Shown: positions 35,193-44,097 of the stretch, one piece after another | How the letters are laid out: each line of letters opens with the position of its first letter | Numbering within the stretch: position 1 is the stretch's first letter | Assembly: GCF_014201875.1 (NCBI RefSeq) | Contig: NZ_JACHFL010000009.1 | Coordinates: 62,001 to 126,000, forward strand | Reading direction: 5' to 3' | Source of the DNA: Deinococcus humi | GTDB lineage: Bacteria; Deinococcota; Deinococci; Deinococcales; Deinococcaceae | Length of the DNA stretch: 64,000 bases | Program-made: the position numbers and the translations under genes | The notes under the pieces: generated by a model | What the model saw: the letters and a program-made list of their open reading frames with translations, nothing else | What the model was told of the DNA's origin: nothing | The model's database searches: none

Positions 35193-37343
35193 ATGGCCGT
35201 GACTTCAAGGCAGACCGGTCCAGGGCGGAGGCTCAATTTCTGGCGCAACCCCTGGCCACGCACCCCATTCGTGCGGCGTCCGGGGGGGCGCTGGACCCTG
35301 CGGCGCATCCTGCGGGCGGCGCTGGCCACCGTGGGCGCATTGACGCTGGGGACCATGCTTCTGGGCGTGGCGGGCGCGTGGAGCAGCGGGGCCTTCGTCC
35401 GCGTGTGGAACCTGCGTTCGGAACTGCGGCCCATCGAGGTGCAGGACCGCCGCGGCCAGCCGCTGGGCGTGATCGACCATTGCCGCGAGGGCCAGACCAC
35501 CAACGCCGTGCCATGCCGCGAATCGCTGAGCGTGCCGCTGACCGGCGTCTCGCCCTCGTTTCTGCTGGCCTACGTGGCGAAGGAGGACGTGCGCTTCTTC
35601 TCGCACGTGGGCGTGGATCTGGGCCGCCTGCCGCGCGCCCTGCTGAGTGGCTCGGGTGGCAGCACCCTGACCATGCAGTTGCTGAAGAACAATGTGCTGG
35701 CCGGGCATTTCGACTACGACACGGACCGGCACGGACTGGGCCTGGTGATGACCCGCAAGGCCACCGAGTTCGTGCTGGCCCCGCTGGTGACCCTGCGCTA
35801 CGGACGGCAGGAGGTGCTGGCGATGAGCGTCAACAGTCTGCCGTGGATCGGCATCGGCCAGCGCAAGGGCGTGTACGACGCGGCGCGGGCAGTGTTCGGC
35901 GTGGATCCGGCAGACCTGAACCTGGCGCAGAGTGCCTTTCTGGTGGGCCTGCTGCCTGCGCCGGGACGTTATCTGGTGGCGGCGGACACCCCGCCCGAGA
36001 CGGCCACCGCCCGCTTTCGCTGGATGCGTTCCCAGCAACTGCTGACCCTGCGAATCCTGCGCTCCAACGGTCTGATCTCGGAGAACGAGTACCTGGCGGC
36101 GGCCTCCGTTCCCTTGCAGCCCCGGCTGTGGCGCGCCGAGTACGCCGGAAGCGGCGGCGACCTGCGGATCGTGAGTGCGGCCCGCAATCCCGACTACCGC
36201 AACGAGCCTGAACCCGTGTGGGCCATGCAGGAACTGGTGCGGCGCGAGTTGCGGGCCGCCGGCCTGAATCCCAGCAAGGTGGGGCGCGTGGTGCTGACCA
36301 TTGACGCGCGGGCGCAGGCAGAGCTGTCGCGGCGTGTAAGCGGTGAGGGGGCCACTGGCCTGCGTCCTCCCGGCATCGCCGAGGGCGCAGCCGTGGTGGA
36401 CGTGCGGGGCGGCGGCATCGTGGCGCTGGCCAGCAGCACTGGAGGCAACCAGAACAGCGACGCCGGGCGGCAGTGGGCGGCTTACGCCCAGAGACCGGTC
36501 GCCAGCACGGTCAAACCGCTGCTGTATGCCACGGCATTTGGCAGCGGCGACGGAGATCTTAACCAGTTCAGCACCTTCACGGACACGGCCACCCGCTACG
36601 GCTCGCAGGCCATCGGCAACAATTCCGGCACCTTCTTGGGCCGAGCCATGACCGTGCGCGAGGCCAACGCCCGCAGCCTGAACACGGTCGCCGTGCAGGT
36701 GGGCACCGGGCGCGAGGCGGCCCTGCGAAAGGTTCTGGCGGGCGTGAATTACAGCGAGGACAGCGCCAACCGCTCCAGCCCGGCGCTAGGGACGTACCGG
36801 GCCTCACCGCTGACGGTGGCGGCGGCCTACAGCAGCTTCGCCAACGGCGGCACGCTGTGCCCCCCGCACCTGCTGGCCGAGGTGTACGGAGCTGGTGACA
36901 AACCGCTGCCCCTGCGCCGGGTGGGGTGCCAGCCGCTGTGGGATCCGGTGGTGGCCTACGAGACCTTCGACATGCTGACGGGCGCGGTGAACGACCCTGC
37001 CGGACACGTCCCCTTCCTGCGCCCCACCCTGTTCCAGCGCCTGAGCGGCAAGGCCATGCCGCTGGGCGCGAAGTCCGGCACCACCGACGACATCAACGAC
37101 ACGTGGTGTGCGGGCGTGACCCCGCAGTACGCGATGGCCGTGTGGATCGGCGACCCCGATGGCCGCCAGAGCGTGCCGGTGAACCTGTACCGCGAACAGG
37201 CCGCCTGCCGCGAGATCGGCCTGCTGCGCGATCTGCCGCACGACCTCAGGACGGTAGAGGTTCCGCCGGGGATCACGCGGGTGGGCGGTGTGGCGGTGCC
37301 GATTCCGGGGTTGAATCCGAGAAATCCAGTGCCGCCAGGATGA
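35193..37343 (+). CDS. Class A penicillin-binding protein (transglycosylase/transpeptidase)
   Basis: Bifunctional peptidoglycan synthase, 716 residues. An N-terminal helix (ATVGALTLGTMLLGVAGAW) precedes the GT51 transglycosylase (KEDVRFFSHVGVDLGRLPRA, GGSTLTMQLLKNN). The transpeptidase has the nucleophile PVASTVKPLLYA (SxxK), a Ser-x-Asn in NARSLNTVAVQ, and GAKSGTTDDIND (KSGT). All motifs are intact. The start ATG at 35193 overlaps GAGG as a ribosome site; the open frame further upstream runs through the promoter. It is paired with the small membrane protein just upstream. Confidence 0.93.
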   Translation: MAVTSRQTGPGRRLNFWRNPWPRTPFVRRPGGRWTLRRILRAALATVGALTLGTMLLGVAGAWSSGAFVRVWNLRSELRPIEVQDRRGQPLGVIDHCREGQTTNAVPCRESLSVPLTGVSPSFLLAYVAKEDVRFFSHVGVDLGRLPRALLSGSGGSTLTMQLLKNNVLAGHFDYDTDRHGLGLVMTRKATEFVLAPLVTLRYGRQEVLAMSVNSLPWIGIGQRKGVYDAARAVFGVDPADLNLAQSAFLVGLLPAPGRYLVAADTPPETATARFRWMRSQQLLTLRILRSNGLISENEYLAAASVPLQPRLWRAEYAGSGGDLRIVSAARNPDYRNEPEPVWAMQELVRRELRAAGLNPSKVGRVVLTIDARAQAELSRRVSGEGATGLRPPGIAEGAAVVDVRGGGIVALASSTGGNQNSDAGRQWAAYAQRPVASTVKPLLYATAFGSGDGDLNQFSTFTDTATRYGSQAIGNNSGTFLGRAMTVREANARSLNTVAVQVGTGREAALRKVLAGVNYSEDSANRSSPALGTYRASPLTVAAAYSSFANGGTLCPPHLLAEVYGAGDKPLPLRRVGCQPLWDPVVAYETFDMLTGAVNDPAGHVPFLRPTLFQRLSGKAMPLGAKSGTTDDINDTWCAGVTPQYAMAVWIGDPDGRQSVPVNLYREQAACREIGLLRDLPHDLRTVEVPPGITRVGGVAVPIPGLNPRNPVPPG

Positions 37344-37448
37344 GGCGCCAGAAGACGCCGAGACGCCCATTCCTGCGCCCTGCCCCGACTTCCCACTGAG
37401 CTTCCCAATCTCTTTTTCCACACCACAAATCTTCCGAAGGAGCCTGCC

Positions 37449-38144
37449 ATGTCCCCTCTCCCCTTTCTCTCCCTGTTGCCCCTGCTGTCTCCCACCCCCA
37501 TGAGCGCTGGAACGGTGCTGGGGCTGAGCACGCCGCCGCTGCATTTCGTGATCGCCGCCGATATGACCGGCAGCAGCAAGAACCCCGCCTACAAGTACGC
37601 CGATCAGGCCCGGGTGCTGTCGCAGAGCATCATGCTCAATCAGGTGCGTTCGGGCGACACGCTGACCCTGCTCCGCATCTGCGAGGGCGTGCAGACGGTG
37701 GCCGACTTCAAATTCCTGTCCAAGAACGGCGCGAGGATGGGCAAGGCCGATATCCTGCGCTACACGGGCGCCTTGACCCAGCCGTGTACCGGACGGGGCA
37801 GCGCCATCACCGCCGGACTGAGCAAGGCCAATGCGCTCTTGGCCCGAACTGCGGGGGTGGGCAGCGTGGTGGTGCTGTTCAGCGACGGCGCCCTGCTTGA
37901 CGATGCGGGGCGCGCCAAACTGCCAACCGTGTTCGGCAAGCTGCTGGGCAGCAAGGACACCCGGCAACTGTTCTTCGCGGGCTTAAGCCCGGAAAAGGAC
38001 AGGAACGGCAACTCCATCCGGGACGGTTTCGTGGGGGCGCTGGGCAAGGCGGGCGACGACGCGCGGGTGCTGATGGCAGGCGCATATGACCTGAACAACG
38101 TCTACCCCACCTTTGCCGACGCCGTGAAGAAAGCCAGGAGGTAG
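37449..38144 (+). CDS. Exported VWA-like protein
   Basis: The protein has 231 residues. The ATG at 37449 follows GAAGGAG. The N terminus is hydrophobic (PLPFLSLLPLLSPTP), a signal peptide or anchor. The next part resembles a von Willebrand A domain: FVIAADMTGSS (about 33-43; MIDAS of the D-x-T-x-S type rather than D-x-S-x-S), DTLTLLRICEG, ITAGLSKANALLART and VGSVVVLFSDGALLDD (about 136-151). It lies 4 nt upstream of the membrane protein gene, whose Shine-Dalgarno AGGAGG overlaps its 3' end. The two look functionally joined. Confidence 0.65.
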   Translation: MSPLPFLSLLPLLSPTPMSAGTVLGLSTPPLHFVIAADMTGSSKNPAYKYADQARVLSQSIMLNQVRSGDTLTLLRICEGVQTVADFKFLSKNGARMGKADILRYTGALTQPCTGRGSAITAGLSKANALLARTAGVGSVVVLFSDGALLDDAGRAKLPTVFGKLLGSKDTRQLFFAGLSPEKDRNGNSIRDGFVGALGKAGDDARVLMAGAYDLNNVYPTFADAVKKARR

Positions 38145-38148
38145 GGCC

Positions 38149-39576
38149 ATGTCGGACGTAAAGCTCTCCAAACCCGAAGCGGAGCTGACCTCGCCGGAGC
38201 CCTCAGCCGTTCCGTCATTCAGCCCCTCAGACCCGGTGGACCCCGGAACCTTTGATCTGGCCAGCTACGGGGCCGCCCTCCCGCGCCCGGAAGCGCTGAG
38301 CGCCGAGCAGTTCCTGCCGGTGCTGACGCCCGCGCACTTCACCGAACTGCTGGACGATCTGCGCGGCGAATTGCAACTCGTGCCCGACGAGGCCGCCCGC
38401 AGCGCGCTGACCTCGCGGGCGCGAATCCTGCGGCTGAACGTGGAGCAGTACCGCATCAACTTCGAGACCGCCCGCGTGACGGTCAACCGCGTACTGGCCG
38501 AGACGGGCGTGGGCGTTCGCGGCTCTTGGGCGCGGCAGCAGGACCACCTCAATTTCATGAACGCGGCCAGCGGCGATGTGGAGCGCGAATACCTGCGCGC
38601 CACCGAGGAAATCGAGCGGGCGCGCCAGCAGCGTTTCGAGGCGCTGACCAGTTCCGGCGTGCCCGTGGACGTCGATAGCGCCGAGGCGTTCTATCAGGAA
38701 CAGGCGCTGGCCGAGCTGGCACGTGAGGGCCACGCACTGCGTCCACCGGAAGGGCGTTCGGGCAGCAAGAAGGTCTTCAATGCCTTCGCGGTGTTCAGCA
38801 AATTCTTCGTGGGCATCATCAGTGGGGTCAGCATCAATCTGCTGTTCAATCCGGAAAGTCGGCTGTACATGACCATCATCGCCCTGACCGCCGGGATCAT
38901 GTTCAGCGTGCTGCTGCTGTGGCTGGTAGACGAGCTGGCGTACCGTGCCAAGCTGGCGGCGCGCACCCCCGGCATGGCGCGGCCCGGCGCGTACATCGGC
39001 GGCATCCTGGCCGTGACCGCGCTGTATCTGGGCGTGGAAGGCTACCTGAACTGGGACGGCATCCTGCGCGTGACCCAGCAGATCGCCGCCAACGCCGCGC
39101 AGCAGGGCCAGCTGACCGATCTGAACGCCCTACCCGACACGCCCACGGAGCCGCAGCACTGGTCTTTGCTGGTGTTCACGCTGGCCCTGGTCAGCATGGC
39201 GGCGGGCGCCGCGTTCATCCAGGGCCGCGAACGCGCCCGCGCCCTGCTGGAGCGTGAGCGGCTGGCCGCCAGGGTGGCCGAACTGAAGGCAGACGGTAGA
39301 TTCGCCGCCGTGGCCCGCGCCGCCGATCATGTGGGCTATCTGGAGACGGCCCGCGATCGCCTGGCCCCCCCACGCGACGTGACCAGCCCCGATCACGCCC
39401 GCCTGAACGAGCGTGTCCTGAACCACTGGGAGCAGGAGCGCGAGGGGCAGATCCAGAGCGTCGCCGCCGAGCTGGTGCGCGAGGCCCGCGCCGTGCAGGA
39501 TGCCCTGGAAGCCTTCGCGCAGGATCTGACCGGGGCCAGACACCCGCAGGAGCGGCGGCGGTTCGGCTTTCTGTAG
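38149..39576 (+). CDS. Membrane protein with coiled coils, partner of VWA-like protein
   Basis: The protein has 475 residues, unknown family. The N-terminal about 215 residues are soluble and helical with coiled-coil character (DVEREYLRATEEIERARQQR). Hydrophobic segments follow near 222-241, 245-268, 281-300 and 343-360. The C-terminal about 110 residues are again helical (ARALLERERLAARVAELKAD; EREGQIQSVAAELVREARAV). The strong Shine-Dalgarno AGGAGG overlaps the stop of the VWA-like gene. I do not recognise it; a scaffold or mechanosensing role is speculation. Confidence 0.65.
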   Translation: MSDVKLSKPEAELTSPEPSAVPSFSPSDPVDPGTFDLASYGAALPRPEALSAEQFLPVLTPAHFTELLDDLRGELQLVPDEAARSALTSRARILRLNVEQYRINFETARVTVNRVLAETGVGVRGSWARQQDHLNFMNAASGDVEREYLRATEEIERARQQRFEALTSSGVPVDVDSAEAFYQEQALAELAREGHALRPPEGRSGSKKVFNAFAVFSKFFVGIISGVSINLLFNPESRLYMTIIALTAGIMFSVLLLWLVDELAYRAKLAARTPGMARPGAYIGGILAVTALYLGVEGYLNWDGILRVTQQIAANAAQQGQLTDLNALPDTPTEPQHWSLLVFTLALVSMAAGAAFIQGRERARALLERERLAARVAELKADGRFAAVARAADHVGYLETARDRLAPPRDVTSPDHARLNERVLNHWEQEREGQIQSVAAELVREARAVQDALEAFAQDLTGARHPQERRRFGFL

Positions 39577-39613
39577 AGGGAGAGTGGCGGTTGAGAACGC
39601 CGGCGGCCCCGGC

Positions 39614-40084
39614 TCAACCTGCCAGCGCCTCCAGCCCATCCGCCACCACCGACAACGGTTGAGTGGCGTCGAGTTCTGCCGTGGCCGTCGCCCGCAGCAA
39701 CGGCTCCACAGTGTCCAGATGCTCCAGCACCAGCGCTCTCTCCTGGGGCGACTTCCCGTAGGGATTGTTCCTGCGGGTGGCGATGCGCTCCAGCAGGACG
39801 GCGGCAGGGGCGCTGAGCAGAACCACGGCGTCGAACCGGGGATAGAAGCGGCCCTGGTTGGATTTGCACCCCGCCACGAACAGCGCTCCATTCGCGTGAC
39901 TGGCCAGCAACCCGTCCATGCGGTCCTCCCGCCACACCCAGTCGCGCGCTCCCCGCGCGTCCATGACCCACTCGCACCACTCGTCCGAGTCGGTATCCAC
40001 AGTGCGGTGGCCCCGACGTGCCAGTTCCTGCAACACGCTGGATTTCCCGGTGCCAGACATGCCGGTGATAAGAATTCGGGTCAT
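39614..40084 (-). CDS. P-loop small-molecule kinase-like ATPase
   Basis: The protein has 156 residues, with Walker A ITGMSGTGKSSVL (about 6-18), TVDTDSDEWCEW (about 28-39) and a lid-like Arg-rich region (LLERIATRRNNPYGKS). It resembles the shikimate/adenylate kinase group (AAA_18-like). The substrate is unknown. It is divergent from alaS, with 78 bp between starts. Confidence 0.8.
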   Translation of the reverse strand: MTRILITGMSGTGKSSVLQELARRGHRTVDTDSDEWCEWVMDARGARDWVWREDRMDGLLASHANGALFVAGCKSNQGRFYPRFDAVVLLSAPAAVLLERIATRRNNPYGKSPQERALVLEHLDTVEPLLRATATAELDATQPLSVVADGLEALAG

Positions 40085-40090
40085 GTCAGG

Positions 40091-40096
40091 ACTTTA
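40091..40096 (-). promoter_or_regulatory. -10 hexamer TAAAGT
   Basis: It ends 6 nt before the ATG at 40084 of the P-loop kinase-like gene. Confidence 0.6.
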
Positions 40097-40150
40097 ACCG
40101 GGGGTGGCCGCCTCCGGTGGCCCGCACCCTTGAGTCCCCATCCCCCGCGC

Positions 40151-40156
40151 TAAACT
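40151..40156 (+). promoter_or_regulatory. -10 hexamer TAAACT
   Basis: It ends 6 nt before the ATG at 40163 of alaS. Confidence 0.6.
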
Positions 40157-40162
40157 TCCCGA

Positions 40163-42844
40163 ATGACTGCTCCGTCCCCGACTCTGTCCACCGCCGAGAT
40201 TCGCGAGAAGTTCCTCAGTTTCTTTGAGAGCAAGGGCCACCTGCGCCTGCCCAGCCACAGCACGGTGGCCCCCGATCCCACGACGCTGTTCACGGTGGCG
40301 GGCATGCAGCCGTTCAAGGCGCAGTTCATGGGCGCACCCGCCAAATTCGAGCAGGGGACTTCCCGGCGGGTCACCACCGCCCAGAAGTGCCTGCGAATCG
40401 GCGACATCGAGAACGTGGGGCGCACACTGAGGCACTGCTCCCTGCTGGAGATGCTGGGCAACTTCTCGTTCGGCGACTACTTCAAGCGCGAGTCGCTGAC
40501 CTGGGCCTGGGAGTTCCTGACCGCTCCCGAATGGATGGGCCTGGACAAATCGAAGCTGTACGCCACCATCTACGAGGACGACGAGGAAGCGTATGAGATC
40601 TGGACGCAGGAGATCGGCCTGCCCGCAGACCACATCCTGCGCTTCGGGGCCGACGAGAACTTCTGGCCCGCCGACGCGCCTGCCGCCGGCCCGAACGGCC
40701 CCTGCGGTCCTTGCAGCGAGATCTTCTATGACCGGGGGCCAAAGTACGGCGACGACACCTGGGCCGACTACGCCGAGACCCGCGAGAGCGCGCGCTTTCT
40801 GGAAATCTGGAACAACGTGTTCCCGCAGTATGACCGCCAGGAACCCCTCTCCGACGGCACGCCGACGCTGGTAGACCTGCCCTTTAAGAACATAGACACC
40901 GGCATGGGCCTGGAGCGCATCGCCACGGTCGTGCAGGACGTGTACGACTTCTACAGCAACGACGTGTTCGGCCCGATCATCGCACGGGTTGTCGAGCTGT
41001 CCGGCCACCCCTACGAGGGACCGCAGAACGTCTCGCACCGCGTCGTGGCCGAGCATGTGCGCAGCGTCAGCATGATCATCGCGGACGGCTCTACCCCGAG
41101 CAACACCGGGCGTGGCTATGTCATCCGTAAGATCCTGCGCCGCGCTTCCCGCCACGCCTACCTGCTGGGCTTGAAAGAGCCGACGCTGTACAAGCTCGTG
41201 CCGCTGGTGGTGGAGAGCATGGGCGACGCCTACCCCGAATTGCGGACCGAGCAGGCACGGGTAGAGGCGACGATTCAAAGCGAGGAAGAACGCTTCCTGA
41301 AGACCCTGGAAGGCGGCATCCAGCGCCTCGGCGGGCTGCTGGAAGGCATGCAGAGGGGCGCAGTGCTGGGCGGCGAGGACGCCTTCATCCTCTACGACAC
41401 CTACGGCTTTCCCGTCGACCTGACCAAAGAAATTGCCGAGGAATACGGCGTCAGCGTGGACGAGGCCGGGTATGCCGAGAGCCTGGAAAACGCCCAGAAC
41501 ATCGCGCGGGCGGGCAGCAAGTACGGCAAGTCCGAACTGTTCGGGGCGCAGGAGGCCCTGGAAGACCTGTCGCCCACGCAGTTTGTCGGTTACGACGAGC
41601 TGGAGGCCGACGGCGAGGTGCTGGCGCTGCTGGTGGGGGGCGAACGTCTGGGCCAGCTGGCGGCGGGCGACGAAGCCACCGTGGTGCTGTCACGCACCCC
41701 CTTCTACGCCGAGGGCGGCGGCGAGGTGGGCGACACCGGACGCCTGGAATGGGACGGTGGCACCGGTATCGTGCGCGACACCCGCAAGACCCCCGGGGGC
41801 GTGTTCCTGCACGATGTGGCGATCGAGGCAGGCGAACTGAAGACCGGCCAGAGGGTGCGCAGCGTGGTCTCGGGCGAACGGCAGGCGACGCAGCGCCATC
41901 ACACCGCCACCCACCTGCTGCACGCTGCGCTCCGGGCGGTGCTGGGCTCGGGGGTGCGGCAGGCCGGGTCACTGGTGGCCCCGGATCGCCTGCGCTTTGA
42001 CTTCTCGCACGGCGCGGCCATGACCGCCGACGAGATCGCCAGTGTTGAGCGACTGGTTTCCCGCTGGGTCAGCGCCAACTTCCCGGTGACGTGGCAGGAA
42101 ATGCCGATTGCCGAGGCGCGGGCGGCAGGGGCCACCGCCCTGTTCGGCGAGAAGTACGGCGACACCGTGCGTGTGGTCCGCGTGGGCGGCGACGTGTCCT
42201 ACGAGGGACAGGCTGTGGCGAGCATGGAGCTGTGCGGCGGCGCGCACGTGAGCCGCACCGGAGATATCGGCGCGTTCGTGATCCTGAGCGATGAGAACGT
42301 GGCCGCCGGGGTGCGCCGCATCGAGGCGCTGGCGGGCGAGGCGGCCACCGCGTGGCTGCGCGAACGCCTTCAGGGGGTGGCCCGCGTGTCCGCCCTGCTC
42401 AACACCAGCCCCGACGGTCTGGAAGGCCGCGTGTCTGGCCTGCAGGCCCAGCTCAAGGCTGCCGAGAAGGAGACGGGGGCGGTGCGCCGTCAGCTGGCCG
42501 AGGCGCAGATGGGCGGCGGGGGTGGCGCAGCTTCCCCGGTGCGTGAACTGGGCGGCTTCAGGGTAGCGTCCCTCAAGCTGAGCGGCATCGAGGGCAACGA
42601 ACTGCGCGGCGCGGCGGACACGCTGCTGGACCAGAGCGGAGCCGATCTTGTCGTCATTGCCGGGGACAAGGGACTGGTTGTTAAGGCGACCAAAGACGCC
42701 GTGGGCCGTGGGGCACATGCCGGGCAAATAGTGGGCAAGCTGGCCGCGGCGGGCGGCGGCAAGGGCGGCGGGCGCCCCGACATGGCCCAGGCGGGCATTA
42801 CGGATGCAGGGGCGGCGCTCGAAGCCCTGGAGACGGCGTTCTGA
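40163..42844 (+). CDS. alaS: Alanyl-tRNA synthetase AlaS
   Basis: Class II synthetase, 893 residues, full length. The catalytic domain has FFESKGHLRLPSHSTVAPDP (about 15-34), RHCSLLEMLGNFSFGDYFK and GMGLERI. The editing domain has the zinc-binding HHTATHLLHAAL (about 577-588) and MELCGGAHVSRTGDIG. A C-Ala part follows with a coiled coil (LQAQLKAAEKETGAVRRQLA) and the end GGRPDMAQAG. It charges tRNA-Ala and clears Ser-/Gly-mischarged tRNA. Confidence 0.97.
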   Translation: MTAPSPTLSTAEIREKFLSFFESKGHLRLPSHSTVAPDPTTLFTVAGMQPFKAQFMGAPAKFEQGTSRRVTTAQKCLRIGDIENVGRTLRHCSLLEMLGNFSFGDYFKRESLTWAWEFLTAPEWMGLDKSKLYATIYEDDEEAYEIWTQEIGLPADHILRFGADENFWPADAPAAGPNGPCGPCSEIFYDRGPKYGDDTWADYAETRESARFLEIWNNVFPQYDRQEPLSDGTPTLVDLPFKNIDTGMGLERIATVVQDVYDFYSNDVFGPIIARVVELSGHPYEGPQNVSHRVVAEHVRSVSMIIADGSTPSNTGRGYVIRKILRRASRHAYLLGLKEPTLYKLVPLVVESMGDAYPELRTEQARVEATIQSEEERFLKTLEGGIQRLGGLLEGMQRGAVLGGEDAFILYDTYGFPVDLTKEIAEEYGVSVDEAGYAESLENAQNIARAGSKYGKSELFGAQEALEDLSPTQFVGYDELEADGEVLALLVGGERLGQLAAGDEATVVLSRTPFYAEGGGEVGDTGRLEWDGGTGIVRDTRKTPGGVFLHDVAIEAGELKTGQRVRSVVSGERQATQRHHTATHLLHAALRAVLGSGVRQAGSLVAPDRLRFDFSHGAAMTADEIASVERLVSRWVSANFPVTWQEMPIAEARAAGATALFGEKYGDTVRVVRVGGDVSYEGQAVASMELCGGAHVSRTGDIGAFVILSDENVAAGVRRIEALAGEAATAWLRERLQGVARVSALLNTSPDGLEGRVSGLQAQLKAAEKETGAVRRQLAEAQMGGGGGAASPVRELGGFRVASLKLSGIEGNELRGAADTLLDQSGADLVVIAGDKGLVVKATKDAVGRGAHAGQIVGKLAAAGGGKGGGRPDMAQAGITDAGAALEALETAF

Positions 42845-42882
42845 ACCCGGTTCACCGGCGGTGATGGCCTCAGGTCACCAGT

Positions 42883-42939
42883 CAGGAAAGAGAGGTGGCG
42901 CTCAGGGTATTAAACCTTGAGCGCCACCTCTCTTTCCTG
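42883..42939. terminator. Strong bidirectional terminator hairpin
   Basis: A perfect 22-bp inverted repeat (42883-42904 with 42918-42939), extendable to 25 bp with a G-T pair, encloses a 7-nt AT-rich loop. The outer arms are purine-rich on one side and pyrimidine-rich on the other (CTCTCTTTCCTG). It lies between the convergent alaS and YvlB-like genes. Confidence 0.85.
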
Positions 42940-42960
42940 GTCCTCTGGAAGAAAACTCCA

Positions 42961-43641
42961 TCACTTTAAGGAAATCCGGACCTCGTTGCCCGCACTGTCC
43001 TCGGCGCTAATCAGCTCGCCGGGGGGCGGATCCGCTTCGATCAGCAGTTGGATGGTCTCCAGGCTGAATCCTGCACTCTCCAGCGCCGCAATGCCGTGCG
43101 GCGGGATCAGCCTTTCCAGATGCGGCGCGAGGCTGACCGGCAGATTGGCGTTGTACTCGTCCCCTGCCGCGGATTCCACCTGAATGCGCAGGATACGGGC
43201 CGAGCCGGAGCGGGCGGGCCCGTAGCCGTACTCATACTGGGGCTTCTTGCCTTCCACCACGCCCTCAACGGCGCGCTCGACAGTTTCAGCGATACGGTCA
43301 ACCATACCCTCTATTCCTCCTCTGCCCGGGCGGGGGCGTGCGCCGCCGTCCCAGGTCCAGGCTGGCCCACGTGGACCACCTTCAGTCCCAAAGTTTCCGG
43401 ACGGCTGGGGCGGGCGGGGCGGGGCGGGCGGCACATCTCGCACGCCGCGCAGCAGCAGCAGGTGTTCAGCCACCTGCCCGGTGTCCAGCTCGTCACGGTT
43501 CAGCAGCGAGTCGATCAGTTCGCGGTCACTGTCGGTCAACGCCAGCTTGGTGCTCAGGGCGGCCAGCAGCGGCCCGGCATCCTCCAGGGTCAGGCGGCCC
43601 GCGCGGACCAGATCGAGAAGACGTTTGACCTTTTCTTTCAT
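42961..43641 (-). CDS. YvlB/SHOCT-like envelope-stress protein
   Basis: The protein has 226 residues from the ATG at 43641, with AAAGGA 8 nt upstream. The N-terminal helical domain (VKRLLDLVRAGRLTLEDAGP, about 4-23) is paralogous to that of the operon's first protein. A Pro/Gly-rich linker and an amphipathic helix (EGMVDRIAETVERAVEGVVE) follow. The C-terminal domain (ILRIQVESAAGDEYNANLPV; GELISAEDSAGNEVRI) matches the usual ending of YvlB-type proteins. It is the third gene of a minus-strand operon. Function is inferred as membrane-stress related. Confidence 0.7.
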   Translation of the reverse strand: MKEKVKRLLDLVRAGRLTLEDAGPLLAALSTKLALTDSDRELIDSLLNRDELDTGQVAEHLLLLRGVRDVPPAPPRPPQPSGNFGTEGGPRGPAWTWDGGARPRPGRGGIEGMVDRIAETVERAVEGVVEGKKPQYEYGYGPARSGSARILRIQVESAAGDEYNANLPVSLAPHLERLIPPHGIAALESAGFSLETIQLLIEADPPPGELISAEDSAGNEVRISLK

Positions 43642-43667
43642 GGGGAAATCCTTTGTTGGGACGGGGT

Positions 43668-44042
43668 TCATGGCAGATCCGGCTGCGCGGGGCGGCGGCT
43701 GAACCCTGACGTGTCGGAAGCGGAGACCAGATGAGCCTGCCCACTCGAGATCAGCACCCGGCCGCGCAGCCCGCTCCCGTCCGCCCGCGCCTGCCGCGAC
43801 ATGTGCTGGGCGTACCACTGCTCAGGCGTGCGCTGCCACAGCGCGCACAGACGCTGCCAGAGCCTGCCAGCCAGCCCGAGACTGGGCCGTTCGGGATTGT
43901 GCAACCCAGTGCCGGTCTCTACGGCGACCTGTCGGACAGGGTGAGCCACGATGCGGTAGCCCCTGGCCGCACGGCTGGGTGGACGCTGGGCACTTGGAGA
44001 CAGCGAGATGCGGGCCGGACGGGGAGTCGAGGTAACGGTCAT
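43668..44042 (-). CDS. Small unknown protein in YvlB/LiaX-like operon
   Basis: The protein has 124 residues, preceded by GGAGG with 7 nt spacing. It is rich in Arg/Ser/Pro with no membrane helix; LAGRLWQRLCALWQRTPEQW (about 58-77) is an amphipathic helix with three Trp, and ADGSGLRGRVLISSGQAH reads like a beta hairpin. No family recognised. It sits between two proteins that share an N-terminal domain. Confidence 0.6.
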   Translation of the reverse strand: MTVTSTPRPARISLSPSAQRPPSRAARGYRIVAHPVRQVAVETGTGLHNPERPSLGLAGRLWQRLCALWQRTPEQWYAQHMSRQARADGSGLRGRVLISSGQAHLVSASDTSGFSRRPAQPDLP

Positions 44043-44097
44043 CTTGAATCCTCCAGGGACGCGGGATCAGGCGCTGGGCAGCGCGGGCAGCGGGCCG

